A DNA stretch of 64,000 nucleotides from Nissolia schottii (lineage: Eukaryota; Streptophyta; Magnoliopsida; Fabales; Fabaceae): positions 78,588-142,587 of the forward strand of contig QANU01016745.1 in assembly GCA_003254905.1 (NCBI GenBank), given 5' to 3'. This document shows positions 1 through 11,859 of the stretch, one piece after another. Both the position numbers and the translations under genes were made by a program. The notes under the pieces were generated by a model. The model saw only the letters and a program-made list of their open reading frames with translations, made no database searches and was not told the origin of the DNA. Positions within the stretch are counted from its first letter, which is position 1. Each line of letters begins with the position of its first letter.

Positions 1-410
1 CCTCAACAAAATAAAATAGTTAGTCTTACCAATAAATTGGATATTGTAGCATCTTTACACTTATTTTTTTTTGTGAAAAAAATTAAAAACCTAAATAATT
101 GAGTTTCTTTTTTATTTTTCAATTATTTTTGGGTTTTCAAAATTTATGGGTAAAGAAAATTATATGGTTTTTTAAGCAATGTGCCCCAAATACTTTAAAA
201 CTTATTTTAAAAACCCAAATTTATGGATTTTCAAAATTATGACAACCAAATAATTTTCTTTACCCATAAATTTTGAAAACCTAAAAATAATTGAAAAATA
301 AAAGAAATCTAATTATTTAGGTTTTCAATTTTTTTTCACCTAAAAAAAGAAACATGTAAAGATGCTGCAATATTTTATTTATTAGTAAGACTAACTATTT
401 TATTTTGAGG
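1..410. repeat. Palindromic foldback (MITE-like) element
   Basis: The two ends are inverted copies: the start (cctcaacaaaataaaatag...) pairs with the end (...ctattttattttgagg), and the arms continue inward through an AATAATTTTCTTTACCCAT-type segment (about 116-170 pairing with 249-296). The structure would fold into one long hairpin. No coding capacity. The window begins at or inside its left end, so the true left border and any target duplication are not visible. Confidence 0.75.
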
Positions 411-537
411 AATTAAATTTTTACCCATATGTAATTAATATATATATATATAATATTTAGTGTATGTATACAACAAGAGTTCAATGTTGGCTTGGTGGTT
501 GTGGTGATGTTCTATAGCTAAATGATCCATGGCTTTA
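331..537. repeat. Direct repeat copy A (about 205 bp)
   Basis: This segment, covering the right arm end of the palindrome and about 125 bp of flank (including a TA-rich run and the text ttggcttggtggttgtggtg), recurs at 762-971 with few differences. The repeat extends past the palindrome border, so it is a segmental duplication and not simply a second MITE insertion. Confidence 0.8.
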
Positions 538-761
538 GTTCCTATTTTTGTAATAAGTTCTGTAAATTTGGGCATTATAGGAAAAAATTCTTAACAAATT
601 GAAACTTTATAAAGACTACAAAATATGCGGATAAATATAAATAATGGTGATTTCTCACCTACTTTATGGGGATAAATACCTCATACTACTTAATTTATCA
701 ATTTTCAATAATTTTTACAACTAAATTCATTGAATTTTGTTATCATTGAATTCTCAATATT

Positions 762-971
762 TTTTCACCTAAAAAAAAAGAAACGTGTAAAAATGCTGTA
801 ATATTTTATTTATTAGTAAGACTAACTATTTTATTTTGAGAAATTAAATTTTTACCCATATATGTACATATGTAATTAATATATATATAATATTTAGTGT
901 ATGTATACAACAAGAGTTCAATGTTGGCTTGGTGGTTGTGGTGATCTATAACTAAATGATCCATGGCTTTA
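762..971. repeat. Direct repeat copy B (about 205 bp)
   Basis: Second copy of 331-537. It carries small length differences in the TA tract and lacks a few bases near gatgttctatag. Between the copies (645-755) lies a half-copy of another foldback whose two arms also occur at 46740-47115. Confidence 0.8.
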
Positions 972-1420
972 AATTTTTTATGTATTATTTTATCTATCTT
1001 TTACTATTTTCATTAAATAAGAGTTTATGAAAACAATAATTAATATTATTTAAAATTTAAAAATAGATAATTATTTATAAAAATATCAAAATTAAAAGGC
1101 AGTAGAGCAATAGCTCTATCGGCTTCAAATAACAACTTTAACAAAAATTAATTTTTGTTAATAATGCGACATATTGTTCAATAATTTATATTCAATAATT
1201 GATTTAATTATTATGAAGTACTATTGGACTTCTGAAAACAATTGGAGATACCGATAACACTTATTTTAATCACCTTCAGCTTTTAATTAAAAAATTTAGC
1301 ACAGAAGACACCTGTCGACTATAGAGGCACCTCGAACGCTAGTCATAGGTCCCGCCCTATCTTCCAGAAAGTTCCACACCATACTCGTCCCTTCAAATAC
1401 GCAATCCTTAGTGCGACCCT
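972..1420. other. AT-rich upstream DNA, no gene
   Basis: Intergenic sequence ahead of the RCC1-type gene. It becomes GC-richer after about 1310. No ORF with recognisable content was found. Confidence 0.6.
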
Positions 1421-1428
1421 GATGGCAC

Positions 1429-1465
1429 CACGTGTCCCAATGTCCACGTAATCGTCCGACGTGGC
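1429..1465 (+). promoter_or_regulatory. G-box and ACGT-core cluster in RCC1-type gene promoter
   Basis: A perfect palindromic G-box CACGTG lies at 1429-1434, and a GACGTGGC element at 1458-1465, about 220-260 bp before the start codon, with a third ACGT core (CCACGTA) between them. ACGT elements are bound by bZIP and bHLH factors in light and ABA responses; regulation of this gene by them is inferred only from sequence and spacing. No clear TATA box was found. Confidence 0.5.
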
Positions 1466-1529
1466 CCACGCTATTACCTTGTAATTGATACGCTTCCTTT
1501 CAACAATTTCTACTTTCCGAGCCTCTTCT

Positions 1530-1560
1530 TTTCTCAGCTTCTCTCTCTCTCTCTCGCTTC
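1530..1560 (+). repeat. CT-rich (TC)n leader tract
   Basis: A run of CTCTCTCT about 130 bp upstream of the start codon. Pyrimidine tracts of this kind are common in plant 5' leaders and core promoters (Y patch). Confidence 0.5.
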
Positions 1561-1686
1561 AACGAGCACCACGCGTGGTCGTTTCGGTCTTTTCTTCTTC
1601 TTTCCAACCAGAGAACACAGTCTTCCAATTTTGTCTGCATTTCTAGCTTCGAGTTGTCGTGTCTAGATCGGAGAGCGTCTCTCGCC

Positions 1687-4600
1687 ATGAACGGAAACGG
1701 AGCTGTGGAAGATGCGAACGTGGAGGATAAGGAGGAGGAGGAGGAGGAGAAAGAGTGCACGGAGAAAATGGTGTACATGTGGGGTTACCTTCCCGGTGCC
1801 TCGACGGAGAAAACTCCGATACTGTCTCCGTTGCCGGTGCGCCTCTCCGATCCCTCGCTCGCCGGAGATTCGTGGAAGGACGTGTGTGGCGGCGGTTGTG
1901 GATTCGCCATGGCCATCTCAGGTCCGATTTCTGGATCATTTGACTCGACGTTGACTAAATCCAGATCGAAACCTTTACTCCATTTCGCTGGATAATTCTA
2001 GTTCTAGATCTAAATATTTGAAATCAGATCAACGAACTCGTTTTTGTACCGATTCTTTTCGCTGAAATCTGGAGCTGTGTCATTGTTCGTTGATTTGTGT
2101 GTTTTGTGGTTCTATTTTTTTTGCAGAGGAGGGGAAGCTCGTGACATGGGGCTCCGCCGATGATGAGAACCAGAGCTACTTGACGTCGGGGAGGCACGGG
2201 GTAATGCAGTTAATGCTCTGGCTATAGGGATTAATTTTCGCTGTGAATTTTGGTGTTGAAATTGATTTTGCAACTTGTTATGTATGCATGTTTTGTTTGA
2301 AGGAGATTCCAGGGGCTTTTCCTCTCCCCACTGAGGCTGCAGTGGTAAAGGCTTCTGCCGGTTGGGCTCATTGTGCCTCAGTCACTGGTAATGCTTCTAA
2401 TCCGGTATTTTGGGTTTAATGCTTATTGATTGTAAATGTTGAAGCATTTTGGTTTATGTGATTGTAAATGCTCTTTATAAGAGTTTCATGTTTGTCATGG
2501 GTAAATAATGTAGAGTCTGAGGGTACTTCTTGGTTTTGGAATTTGAGCTTTGAATCAGTTTAGTGAAATATTAATGAGAGCAAAGAATCAGAAAGTGGGC
2601 GATACTGATTTGTGGTTTTGATTTGGAATATTAGTGTAGAAGAGTGATTGTCTACTATGTTACATTTGTGATTATGATGTTTATATTGTAGAATTTAGCA
2701 TATACCGATGCAAATTTTGGTTGCTTTCTTGTAAGAGACTTGTTAAATAGTTCTTATTGAGAGAAACAGGAAATAAGGTATTCAAAATTATTTTACCATC
2801 ATCTTTAGTTCTTGATATACTTTTCATGCTCAAGATCTGATACCTTTGTATGATTGATTAGGGTTACTTCAAACACCATAGCTAGGACGAGAGAAAATGG
2901 ATTATATTTCCATTTTTTATTTTATTGTTGTTTTTCTCTCTTTTATCTTTTTGTTTTTCTCTCTTTTATCTTTTTATATTTTTAGCTAATGCTCAATTTG
3001 GTACTTGAGAAATGTCTCGTTGCCCAACTTGGTCATTGAAAAAATTTCCTGTTGCCCACATTAGTCCTTCCGGTTCCCACATGAAAAAAATTAGACGGAG
3101 GGATCAAGTTAGGCATTGAAAAAAAAAATCAAGAACTAAGTTGACACTTTAAATTTTTTTAGGGATTAATTTCCTATAGTTCAATGTCTCATTTCTCCTT
3201 ATTCTCTGAAAACATGATATAATTTTTTTAGATATTTTGAGAGATTGGAAAATTTTATTGCATTGATTGCTCTTTTAGTTTTTGGTTTATGTTCTCCTTT
3301 CTTTGTAGAGGATCTCTTATACTCTTACTTTCTGTAGTTCTCCTCTCTTCTTAATGGAATTCTTCTTTTATCCAAAAAAGTATATATAATTTTCTATTTT
3401 AGATATATGTTTTAATATTTGAGAAGCAAAATTATTAATTACACTTTTATAAATCAGTACGTGATTATTGAAGTAGATTGTATCTAATATCACTCTATCC
3501 GAGTCCTTCATTTGATTTAGAATATTTTTTAAGAAATGGTGGTCTCTTCCTAATATGTTACAAGAGCAATGTTAATGATAGGCCATGTACCAAACAAACG
3601 AGCAATGTTGATGATAGGCTCGTTGACAATGAAGTCAAAGTGATTAGAAAAATAAATAAATAAATAAATAAAAAAGAATGAATATAAAAAAAAACTTATC
3701 AGAAATTTACCATTACAAAAACAATTGGGGCATGAGCATGACTAAAGAGAAGTTGTAGGGATAGATAGATGAGGAAGATAAAGCAAACTTGTGTCTGATA
3801 GTTGACTTTTTTTTTATTTATATTTTTTTTGTTACAATGTCTGATTCTTTTGTTTTTTTGGATAAAAAATGTCTGCTAGTTTTTAATTGATAACTTTCTA
3901 ATATGAGCTTAAATATTAGGCATTGAGGTGAGAAAGCGAGCATGTTTGGCCATTAATTAGTTCTATTAGCTTAAATATTAGGGTGGCCATTGCAAATGGC
4001 TCTCTCCTAGTGGGGTCTTGAGAGAGTAGTTGTACACAACATTACCCCTGTAAGCAGAGAGGCTGTTGCAAGATTTGAACCCATGACCATATTATCTTAA
4101 AAATTTACTATGTTAGAAATTATTAAATAATTAAGGAATGTCTTTCAGTAATTGCACATTAGTGTAATTTGCATAACATTCTAAAAAATATGGGACCTAA
4201 AGCACAAGCATTAGTTGCTTTACTATTCTGCCACAACTTTGATCAAAAAGGGAAAGTGATTTTTTTTTCCAACTATAAGATCCGAATTTGAATAAAATTG
4301 AAATGTATTCAAGAAAATCACGAAAGCAAATGTATGGTGTGGAAACAAAGTTTTAACAACTTGTGAAGCTTATGAGGCATACTAGATCTTAAAGTATCTA
4401 AGTGGAATACAGTTGAGAAGTTAAATGCTTCATTTGATGTTTATGCACTAGTCTTATATGTATTACTGTTTAAAATTTTTAATTTTAAAAGGTCCAAGTT
4501 AGATGGAATCATGAATTTTTTTTTGGGGGTCTAGGATTCAATTTTGTCTAACTTCGTCGACTTGGCTTTCATAGCGCGCCAAAGAATGACTTGAACTAAT

Positions 4601-7600
4601 AATTAACTGTATTATGCATTGCCCTAAATACAACTCTAATGCCTTGGTATAGAATTTTGGTATGGAATTTACTGCTTCATGTGCAGAAGAAGGTGAAGTG
4701 TATGCATGGGGATGGAAAGAATGTGTGCCTTCTGGGAAAATTATTGCTGATTTCAGTGCTGGGGGAAGCCTCCAAAAGGATACTGCTGGGAAACAAAGCT
4801 CGTCAGTAGCTGAACAAGGTGCTAATAATCGCATATGTATCAAAACAAAATAACTTAACAAAAAAAGAGAGTTCTCTGATTTCATTTCAGGGAGCTAATA
4901 GAATTTGAGACGTTAAACAGGAAGCCCACAAAGCCCAAACACAAGTAGTGGGTCAGATTTTCATATTGACAACAAGAAAGTTGGAGAGGAAGCTATAAAA
5001 AGAAGAAAGATCTCATTTACCAGACAGGAATCTAACAGTCCAGCATCTGGAGATGAATTCTTTACTGTGTCCCCTTCTCTTGTTACCCTTGGTCATGGGG
5101 TGAAAATTACCTCTGTAGCAGCTGGTGGGCGGCATACCTTGGCACTGTCAGGTAATTCCGTGTTTCTATCTATACCTAATGATTATGATCTTCTAGGTGT
5201 AGTTGGTTCTTCCTTGTGGTTACAGTATATAGTTTTGTAGGTTCTATGAAGTACGAAGATATGGAAGGTTTTTGATGTAAAGCAAGACTCCTGATGCATC
5301 ATATTTTTACCAAAGTTTTCAGATTTGGGACAGGTTTGGGGTTGGGGCTATGGAGGCGAAGGACAGCTTGGTTTGGGTTCTCGGGTAAAGATGGTGTCAT
5401 ATCCTCATCTTATACCTTGTATTGAGTCCTCTTCTGGGAAGGATAAGTCATCAGCTTTTCATCAAGGAAGCACTGCTGGAGCTCAAGCATCAAAGGTTCC
5501 TGGAAGTTATGTGAAGGAAATTGCTTGTGGAGGCCGGCATAGCATGGTGGTAACAGGTCAGCATTTCATGGCTGTCTTGTAGTCTTGCATAAGCATCTCT
5601 GATTGTTTTAGATGTATGAGCTACATTACATATTTATATGTTGTGCTACTGAGGCTAAATTCTGTTTGAGAATACTGTAGGTTAGTTACCATGTGTCGAT
5701 ATTCATTTTGTTTAGTTGAGAGAGATTAAAGTTTCAGGGAGTAACAAGGTCCATCTTAATTCATGACAATTGTATTTAAATTCTTTATGTAGACGCCGGG
5801 GCACTTCTTACTTTTGGCTGGGGTCTGTATGGCCAGGTAAGTTTTTATGTTGTTGAAATGTATCTTGTATTTTTCTTTGTGCATCTTCTGCCTAGAGAAA
5901 AAACATTTTATTTTTAGTGCTAAGAATAAGTTGGAACTTGCACATATAAAAGCTTCAACGAGTGGAGATTGTGAGACTGATTACTTTATATTTTTATTTT
6001 TTTGTGTGGAGTAGGTAGCCTCTTTTTTGTTTTTGGGATAAAAGATAGGTAACCTCGTTTTGATCAAACATTTTTATTATGATATGTCTCACCTGGTGAG
6101 ATGTTGCCTTAAGCCAGAAGTTAGCCAAAGAAATTGCAACAAAAGTAGATTGAATTTGTTTTCTTTTAATCCTTTTAACAAAAGACAGTTAGCGTTTGTA
6201 ATGTTATAGTTGTGGACATTGTTAGCTTTTAAACAATGAAGAAATTTCTCAAATTAAAAAAAAAATATATGGCTAGGCTCATTACATGCAGTTTTTCTAT
6301 ATTAATGGAAGAAATAACAGTCAGACCCAAAAAAAAAAAAAAAGAGAAAAACAAAATGCAAAAGGTGAAGAAGTGATTTTAAGAAATCTTGTATGCCATT
6401 TTGGCATATAAATATATTAAGGATTTTGCTAACCAGTCCCCTAAGGGCATTTGTTAAGAAAACAAAAATAGGAATTTTGTATTGAAAAAAAAGTAAAGGT
6501 TGTATGTTTCCAATGACATTGAATGCTTTAGAAGCTCAAAACTTACCATTTTAGTTTCCTTAACCAATGCCCTAATGGTTAGCAAAACCCATATTTTAAT
6601 TATCAATCACCGGATAAGACCACTATGTTGATTAAAAAAATAGGGTAAGAAAGATAACCTTATCAAATAAACCAATGCTTGGGAGAAGTCAGGATATACA
6701 AGCTAAATACGATCTTGAGTTTGAGTTGTAGCTTGCCTACTCCTTGCTTCACCTGGTCCTTCTTGTTTCAGCAATAATAACTAAGCATTGTTCCACTATG
6801 TCGGATGGATTAGACGAGGACATAGTGTCTTGTAAAATATGATAAATCATGTTTGAATTTAACCCATTAAACTCTAGATCTATGTCAATAGATTTTTCTA
6901 GATCTCACTTTACCACTAGCTCTTGGATTATCATTCATTTGATCTACTCTCCTTTGCGTGACTTCTATAGGCCCTCCCTCCCCATACATGTCCACCTAAG
7001 GGGAGATTTTACCATACTTTTCACAACAAGCTCTACCCCAACTTTCTCTTTCTTTCTAATGCATTTATTACTAATTGTATCTGGTCCAATGTGTCAGTTC
7101 ATCCAACGCAACTTCCTATTACTCACTGGACTGCAACATTAAGCTTATTCTTTTGTTGGTTTATTGCTGCCCAATATTCAGTCTCCTACAATTTCCTTCT
7201 AATCAAATACTACCTACTATTAGGATGAAGATTATCTCAGTCAATGATTTGTATCCTTATGAAGCATTTAAATGGCCCATCTGTAATTTCTTCAACTTTT
7301 TTGCATTTAAATTTCTTCTAGTGTGGACAAGGGAATAATGCTGATCAATTGAGACCAACTCTAGTTCCTTCGATATTGGGAACTAGAGTGGAAAAGATTG
7401 CTGCGGGACTTTGGCACACATTATGTGTTACAGTAGATGGTCATATTTATGCATTTGGTGGGAATCAGTTTGGACAATTGGGTACCGGTAGTGAACAGCC
7501 TGAGGTAAATTTATCTTACCTATTGGTCTGAATTTTGTTTTTGTGACAACAAGGTTAAACAAACAGAAATGCATTTATATTTTCAGATTTTTCTTTTACA

Positions 7601-8751
7601 TAATGATGTTTAAGACTTCTGATGTTATATATAAACTAGCTGTAATGAGTATCTCTTATTTACAGTTGTTGCTTTTGACATTATTTTAGAAAGATGTATG
7701 ATTTTTACATTGCTTCTGGAAGATAAAATTATAAAAGAACTGTTCCCTTTGTCTAATACTGAGCATGAACAAGTTTAACAATAAATTTTTTTTTCTTCAA
7801 AAAAAATGATACATTACAAATTCCCATACTTGGCAACTCTGTGGTTATGGTCAATCAATTCAAAATTTTCTGCTGCTTGTGTCTCAACTCTTAAGAGGGA
7901 CAGTTTTTCTTATATATCACTTTTAGATGGCAATGTTCCAATTTAGCTGAAAATTACTTATTTTTCCTTGTTAATTAACTTATTAAATTTTTTCTTTCTT
8001 CAGACTTTGCCTAGACAGTTGGATGCTTCCCATTTTGAGAATAAGCATTCCAGTATAGTTTCTTGTGGGGCTCGTCATAGTGCTTTGCTAACAGGTATTT
8101 CTCCATTAAGATGTCCTTAAGGGTAACTTTTAGAACCAATATTTCTGTGTGTTTAAATGGTGCCGTGTATAATTCAAATCAGATCAGAGAACTTACAAAA
8201 GCGATTTGTGCCTTGAATCATTGTATGGGATAATACAAATTTCATGCCCATTTCAACCATGATGGCCTATGCGCATCAAGTGGTTACTTCGTCTCATCCT
8301 TCGATTAGTATTTTACATGCTTTAGGATCTTGATAAGATCCTCAAGCTTATTTGATGAAAAACTTGTCTTTATTTGAGGACAAGGAAAAGTATCTACATT
8401 ATGAGAAAATTCAAATTTGCTCATAACTAATTACATTAACTGTCATGTTTCACACATTCTTACAATTGCTCCCTTCTTTCCATATTGAAGACGATGGTCA
8501 CCTATTTACTTGGGGATGGAACAAATATGGCCAGGTACTTATCAATGTCTGAATTAACTGTTATAAAGTTGAGTATTGATTAGTGCCTGACTTTATTTCT
8601 GCATTCTAATTATTATTTACCTCAACAGCTTGGTTTGGGAGATTCCACTGACCAAAATATCCCTTGTAAAGTTTATATTGCTGATTGCCGACCAAGAAAT
8701 GTTGCCTGTGGTTGGTGGCATACACTGCTGGTGGCTGATAAACCAGTTTGA
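1687..8751 (+). CDS. RCC1-repeat beta-propeller protein, 491 aa, 11 exons
   Basis: Exons: 1687-1921, 2127-2200, 2303-2387, 4687-4818, 4921-5151, 5323-5556, 5793-5836, 7322-7504, 8004-8094, 8491-8534, 8629-8751. They sum to 1476 nt with all introns GT-AG and the frame intact. The start is the first ATG in frame, followed by an acidic run (residues 13-23). Seven blade motifs of the (W/F)G type are visible near residues 32, 86, 139, 258, 339, 391 and 444, each preceded by G-x-(V/L/I)-(Y/W/F/T) and followed by GGRHT/GxxH-type turns. That count is what a seven-bladed RCC1 propeller needs. A low-complexity insert (about 145-215) between blades 3 and 4 carries KRRK at 202-205, a possible nuclear signal. 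RCC1-fold proteins act as Ran exchange factors, UV-B receptors or scaffolds. The UVR8 GWRHT repeats are absent (here GGRHT, GGRHS, GLWHT, GARHS, GWWHT), so this is not UVR8 itself. Molecular function is unknown. Introns 3 and 7 are swollen by transposons. Confidence 0.93.
2985..3180. repeat. Dispersed repeat in RCC1-gene intron 3
   Basis: Phrases of the type tttggtacttgagaaatg, cttggtcattgaaaaaa and gggatcaagttaggcattg resemble the 'ACTTGGTCCCTGA' sequences seen near 28190-28270 (ggatcaagttggcactta). These are terminal regions of a dispersed plant element. Borders are not clear. Confidence 0.45.
3981..4092 (-). mobile_element. Au-like SINE fragment in RCC1-gene intron 3
   Basis: Read on the minus strand, GGTTCAAATCTTGC (plus 4068-4081) fits a tRNA-derived B box, followed by CAACAGCCTCT and GTGTACA segments and GACCCC, the order known from Au-type SINEs. 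The A box and 3' tail are decayed. Confidence 0.5.
6421..6590. mobile_element. 170-bp MITE, copy 1 (RCC1-gene intron 7)
   Basis: Terminal inverted repeats: ggattttgctaaccag at the left and ggttagcaaaaccc at the right. A second copy of almost the same length, with the same ends and centre, lies at 44742-44913. Non-coding. Together with the surrounding repeat-like DNA it explains the 1.5-kb length of this intron. Confidence 0.75.
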
Positions 8752-9440
8752 CTCTATTTGTCCATTGGCATCAGGGGGGTTGCACAGTTTTGATAGGTTA
8801 CACTGACTAGTCGACATTTCACTAGTGGAATGTAGATATGTCCAAAATCAACCAGCATGTTCTTTGGTTTGTTTTCTCTTCCCCTATTTTATCTGCCTGC
8901 TTTCCCTATTTGTAGCTTTCCATTTCTAGATCGTAGCTTGGAACTAACTTGGGAGATGCGAGAAGTGTTTCTGGTTTGGGTACAGACAATAAGGGAGAAA
9001 CGAGACTGTTGAACTGTTGATTGTAATTTATAGCGCATATAGCGCCCTTGAATGAACGTGAGACTAATTTTTATTTTTAGGACGGTACAGCATAGTGATC
9101 TTGCTTCACGGTAGTCTGATTTTTCGAGGTGTAAGTAATTTATTTTGTGCCATGGAAGAAAATGTCTGTTCAGACATTAGTGTGAGTCGGAATGATAGTT
9201 TTGTTGTGATCACTGATCAGCAACCTGTATGGAATAACGTGTTCTCGTGGCTTGTGTTTTCTAGGGCTAAAATTAATTATCGCTTGAATTTTCAAGAAAT
9301 TATTGAAAATGAAGTTTAGGCTAGGACTGGTACGACAAATTTTGGTTGACTTCAATTTCATAATGGCGATTCTTTTTAGGGTTACTCTTCAATGACTTGA
9401 GAAAGGATTTTGCAAGGACTGAGGTATCATAACATGGATC
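8752..9440 (+). other. RCC1-type gene 3' region, no further gene
   Basis: Downstream of the TGA the sequence should hold the 3' UTR. A short ORF at 9095-9319 has no recognisable feature. No clear polyadenylation signal could be singled out. Confidence 0.4.
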
Positions 9441-11110
9441 TTAAGATTTTATTTGAATATATACTGTACTTTCGTACCATATACATCATAATTTGACATA
9501 AATAAACAAAATCATCTAGAAGCCTAACAAATTCACGTACATAAGCCACAACTCACATTGTCAATAAAATCATAATAAATGACAATTCACATTCACGTAC
9601 ATAACCACAACTCCACAGTAAATCCATAACACGTCCACAAGTCACGACAACATAAATCAAATCGACACAATCATACTCCATGGCAAATCTATAAGTCATA
9701 AGACAATGAAATTTAAAGCAAATCATTGAGCCCGTGATCATCATATTCTTTATTTTCTATGTGATTTCTCCCATCTTTATCGCCTGACATTTGAAGAAGT
9801 TCATCAAACTTATCATCATTATCAAGAATAGGAATTTTCAAATAATCAAAACCAACACCACTACCTTCTCCTTGAACCAAGTTAACATCCTCTAAAACAT
9901 TTACATCATTTAAACCTTTCATCACATCATCATCATCCACAATCCACTCCTCATTAGAATCTAATTCATCAATGCTATAGTCAATAATAGATTTTTTAGC
10001 TTGCTTCTTTTTGCTCAATTTTGAATTAGTCATCACAAACACAACACCGCTAATTGTTTTTTTGTGTCAAACGATTTATCCTCTTTATGCGGACCTAAGT
10101 AAAAGGAAAAACAATCAAAACATGATTATTTATAACTAATTCTAATGATAAAATACAAATCATATTAGATATTTAAATTTTACCACCTCAAAGGCACTCT
10201 AGTTACAATCACTTCCATATAAACTATATGTCAAGCTCAATATGTGGATTGCAAACCTTTGGAGCTTTGGATGCTCATCACCAAAGAATCTCACTATTGT
10301 GCTGAAGTTTTGGTATTAAGTACAGCCTTTGCTACTTGCCTACCAAAAAACTTTGATTGACTCTTGAAATCTTCAAGTTGAGCATTGATCTTAGTTATTT
10401 CTTATGGGTTTGTCACAATCCTTTCCATGCAATCATATAGTCCCCTCTTGAATGTTCAATCAATTTTAAATCCAGAACTATAATGAATTTGTGGGTTCAA
10501 GTAATAGTCAGCAACGTGCAAGGGCATAAGAAGTTGCTTATCTCATCTTGCACCAATGCGCCCAAAAAGGCATGTAACTACAAACTTGTACAAATTGAAT
10601 TAACTGCTAAAGAAAATTAAAATATTCTAAATTAGACTAACCTTGATTATGTATCAATGATAAATAACAGTTTCCTCATTTCAACTCCTTCAAAGGCTTT
10701 TTTTCTTTTTCTTTTGCTTAATCAATTTTCTTGTAAATGTAGCTCATGGCTAGCTTCTCAGCTAAATCCAGCAAACGAAGCACATGAAGTAGAGGATAAG
10801 CACCCCTCAAGAAAAGCACAATGTATTTCCTGCATATTTGTAATTAGCAACATTATCCATGACAACATGTACAACATTCTCTTCACCAACCTCCTCATCA
10901 TATTAAAAATCTTTTCGGATGTTTTGGTAATATAAGATGCATCAATAGATTTCAAAAAATTGTCCCCTTTGGGCTGTTCATTAAGAATTTCAATATGGTT
11001 CACCTTCTCTTGTCCTTCTAACCATCAGTCATAATAATGCATCCATTTTTCTTCTTGTTCTTCAAGCGAACTCATCGTCTCATCAACCTTTTGCTTCATG
11101 TATTTCACTC
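9440..11110 (-). mobile_element. Decayed hAT-family transposon (DUF659/hAT transposase), minus strand
   Basis: Minus-strand pieces in the right order for a BED/DUF659-type hAT transposase: GCIIMTDG (about 11040), PKGDNFLKSIDASYITKT (about 10970-10915), ENVVHVVMDNVANY in an adjacent frame (about 10870), the GYYLNPQ-like region (about 10500), then the C-terminal dimerisation-type segment with PKLQRFAI (about 10270) and LSLTYS, and an acidic tail (10042-9713). Several frameshifts and stops separate these pieces, so no intact transposase is present. The N-terminal BED zinc finger is not visible. No terminal inverted repeats were identified. The 9440-9700 stretch may be its 3' end. Confidence 0.75.
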
Positions 11111-11128
11111 TTAATTCATGGTAAGAGT

Positions 11129-11760
11129 GTAGCAACCCATATTTTCTAGGACAAAAAAAAGGGATGTGCGTCGTAGCGCTTAAGGCGCACTGCAACGACA
11201 CAACAGAATAGGGCGCGCTACAGGGGTACGAAAGTGAAGTACCACATCGTAACGTGTGTCTAGAGAGTGTCTTGATCTCCCCATTATAAATAGAAGTCTC
11301 CCATGGGTGTTTTTACTTGCTAATTCACTCAGAGGGCTTTGAAGGTTACGTTATGAGCGTGAACTTTCTCCCAGCTCTAGTAATATTTTCTTTCTCTCTC
11401 GTTTTCTTCTTTTCTATCCGTGGGGAAGCTATGCTTCCATGTAGGGTGTCAGGAACTCTCAGTGTCTGTGCTCCTCAGTAGTCAGTCATTTCTAGGTGAG
11501 TGGCTTTGTTCACGGTCTATTTTTAGACCATGTATTTATTTTAAGAACTATTTTATTATGCATGTTTTGATGAAATCCTAGGAGACAAAACTTATCATTT
11601 TCTTTTAATGTTTATGAAATTAGTTAATGATTGTGGAGGGTCGAAGGCCACTCCTCAACCGAGGGTATTCTGGAGCATCGGAGGCCACTCCTCAATCTTC
11701 CCTCCTCCTCTTAGAATTGTCCTTTCTCTGTGAACGGTTCGGCATCCTACCAACATACCC
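11129..11760 (+). mobile_element. Possible solo LTR with TATA box
   Basis: Starts TGTAGCAACCC and holds a TATA-type box (cattataaatag, about 11281), followed by a CT-rich leader-like stretch and a GC-richer end. This looks like a U3-R-U5 layout. The right border is uncertain, no paired LTR was found, and no coding region follows. Treated as a fossil of unassigned family. Confidence 0.35.
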
Positions 11761-11859
11761 AGGCAAAGAAATAAGTACATGACAATAATAACACAATCAT
11801 GGGGTTTTCAACTCCCAACTTAGTTTCACAAGAAATGCCAGCACCACACAATCACTACA

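Noticed and set aside
1643-1939. Minus and alternative plus frames over RCC1-gene exon 1
   Set aside because: They overlap the supported first exon, and their Pro/Ser-rich content is the expected reading of GC-rich sequence in wrong frames.
4885-4920. Alternative exon 5 acceptor at 4890
   Set aside because: Using it brings an in-frame stop almost at once; the acceptor at 4920 keeps the frame and the protein similarity.
1687-8751. Naming the RCC1-repeat gene UVR8
   Set aside because: The GWRHT motifs of UVR8 are not present; only the general fold is supported.
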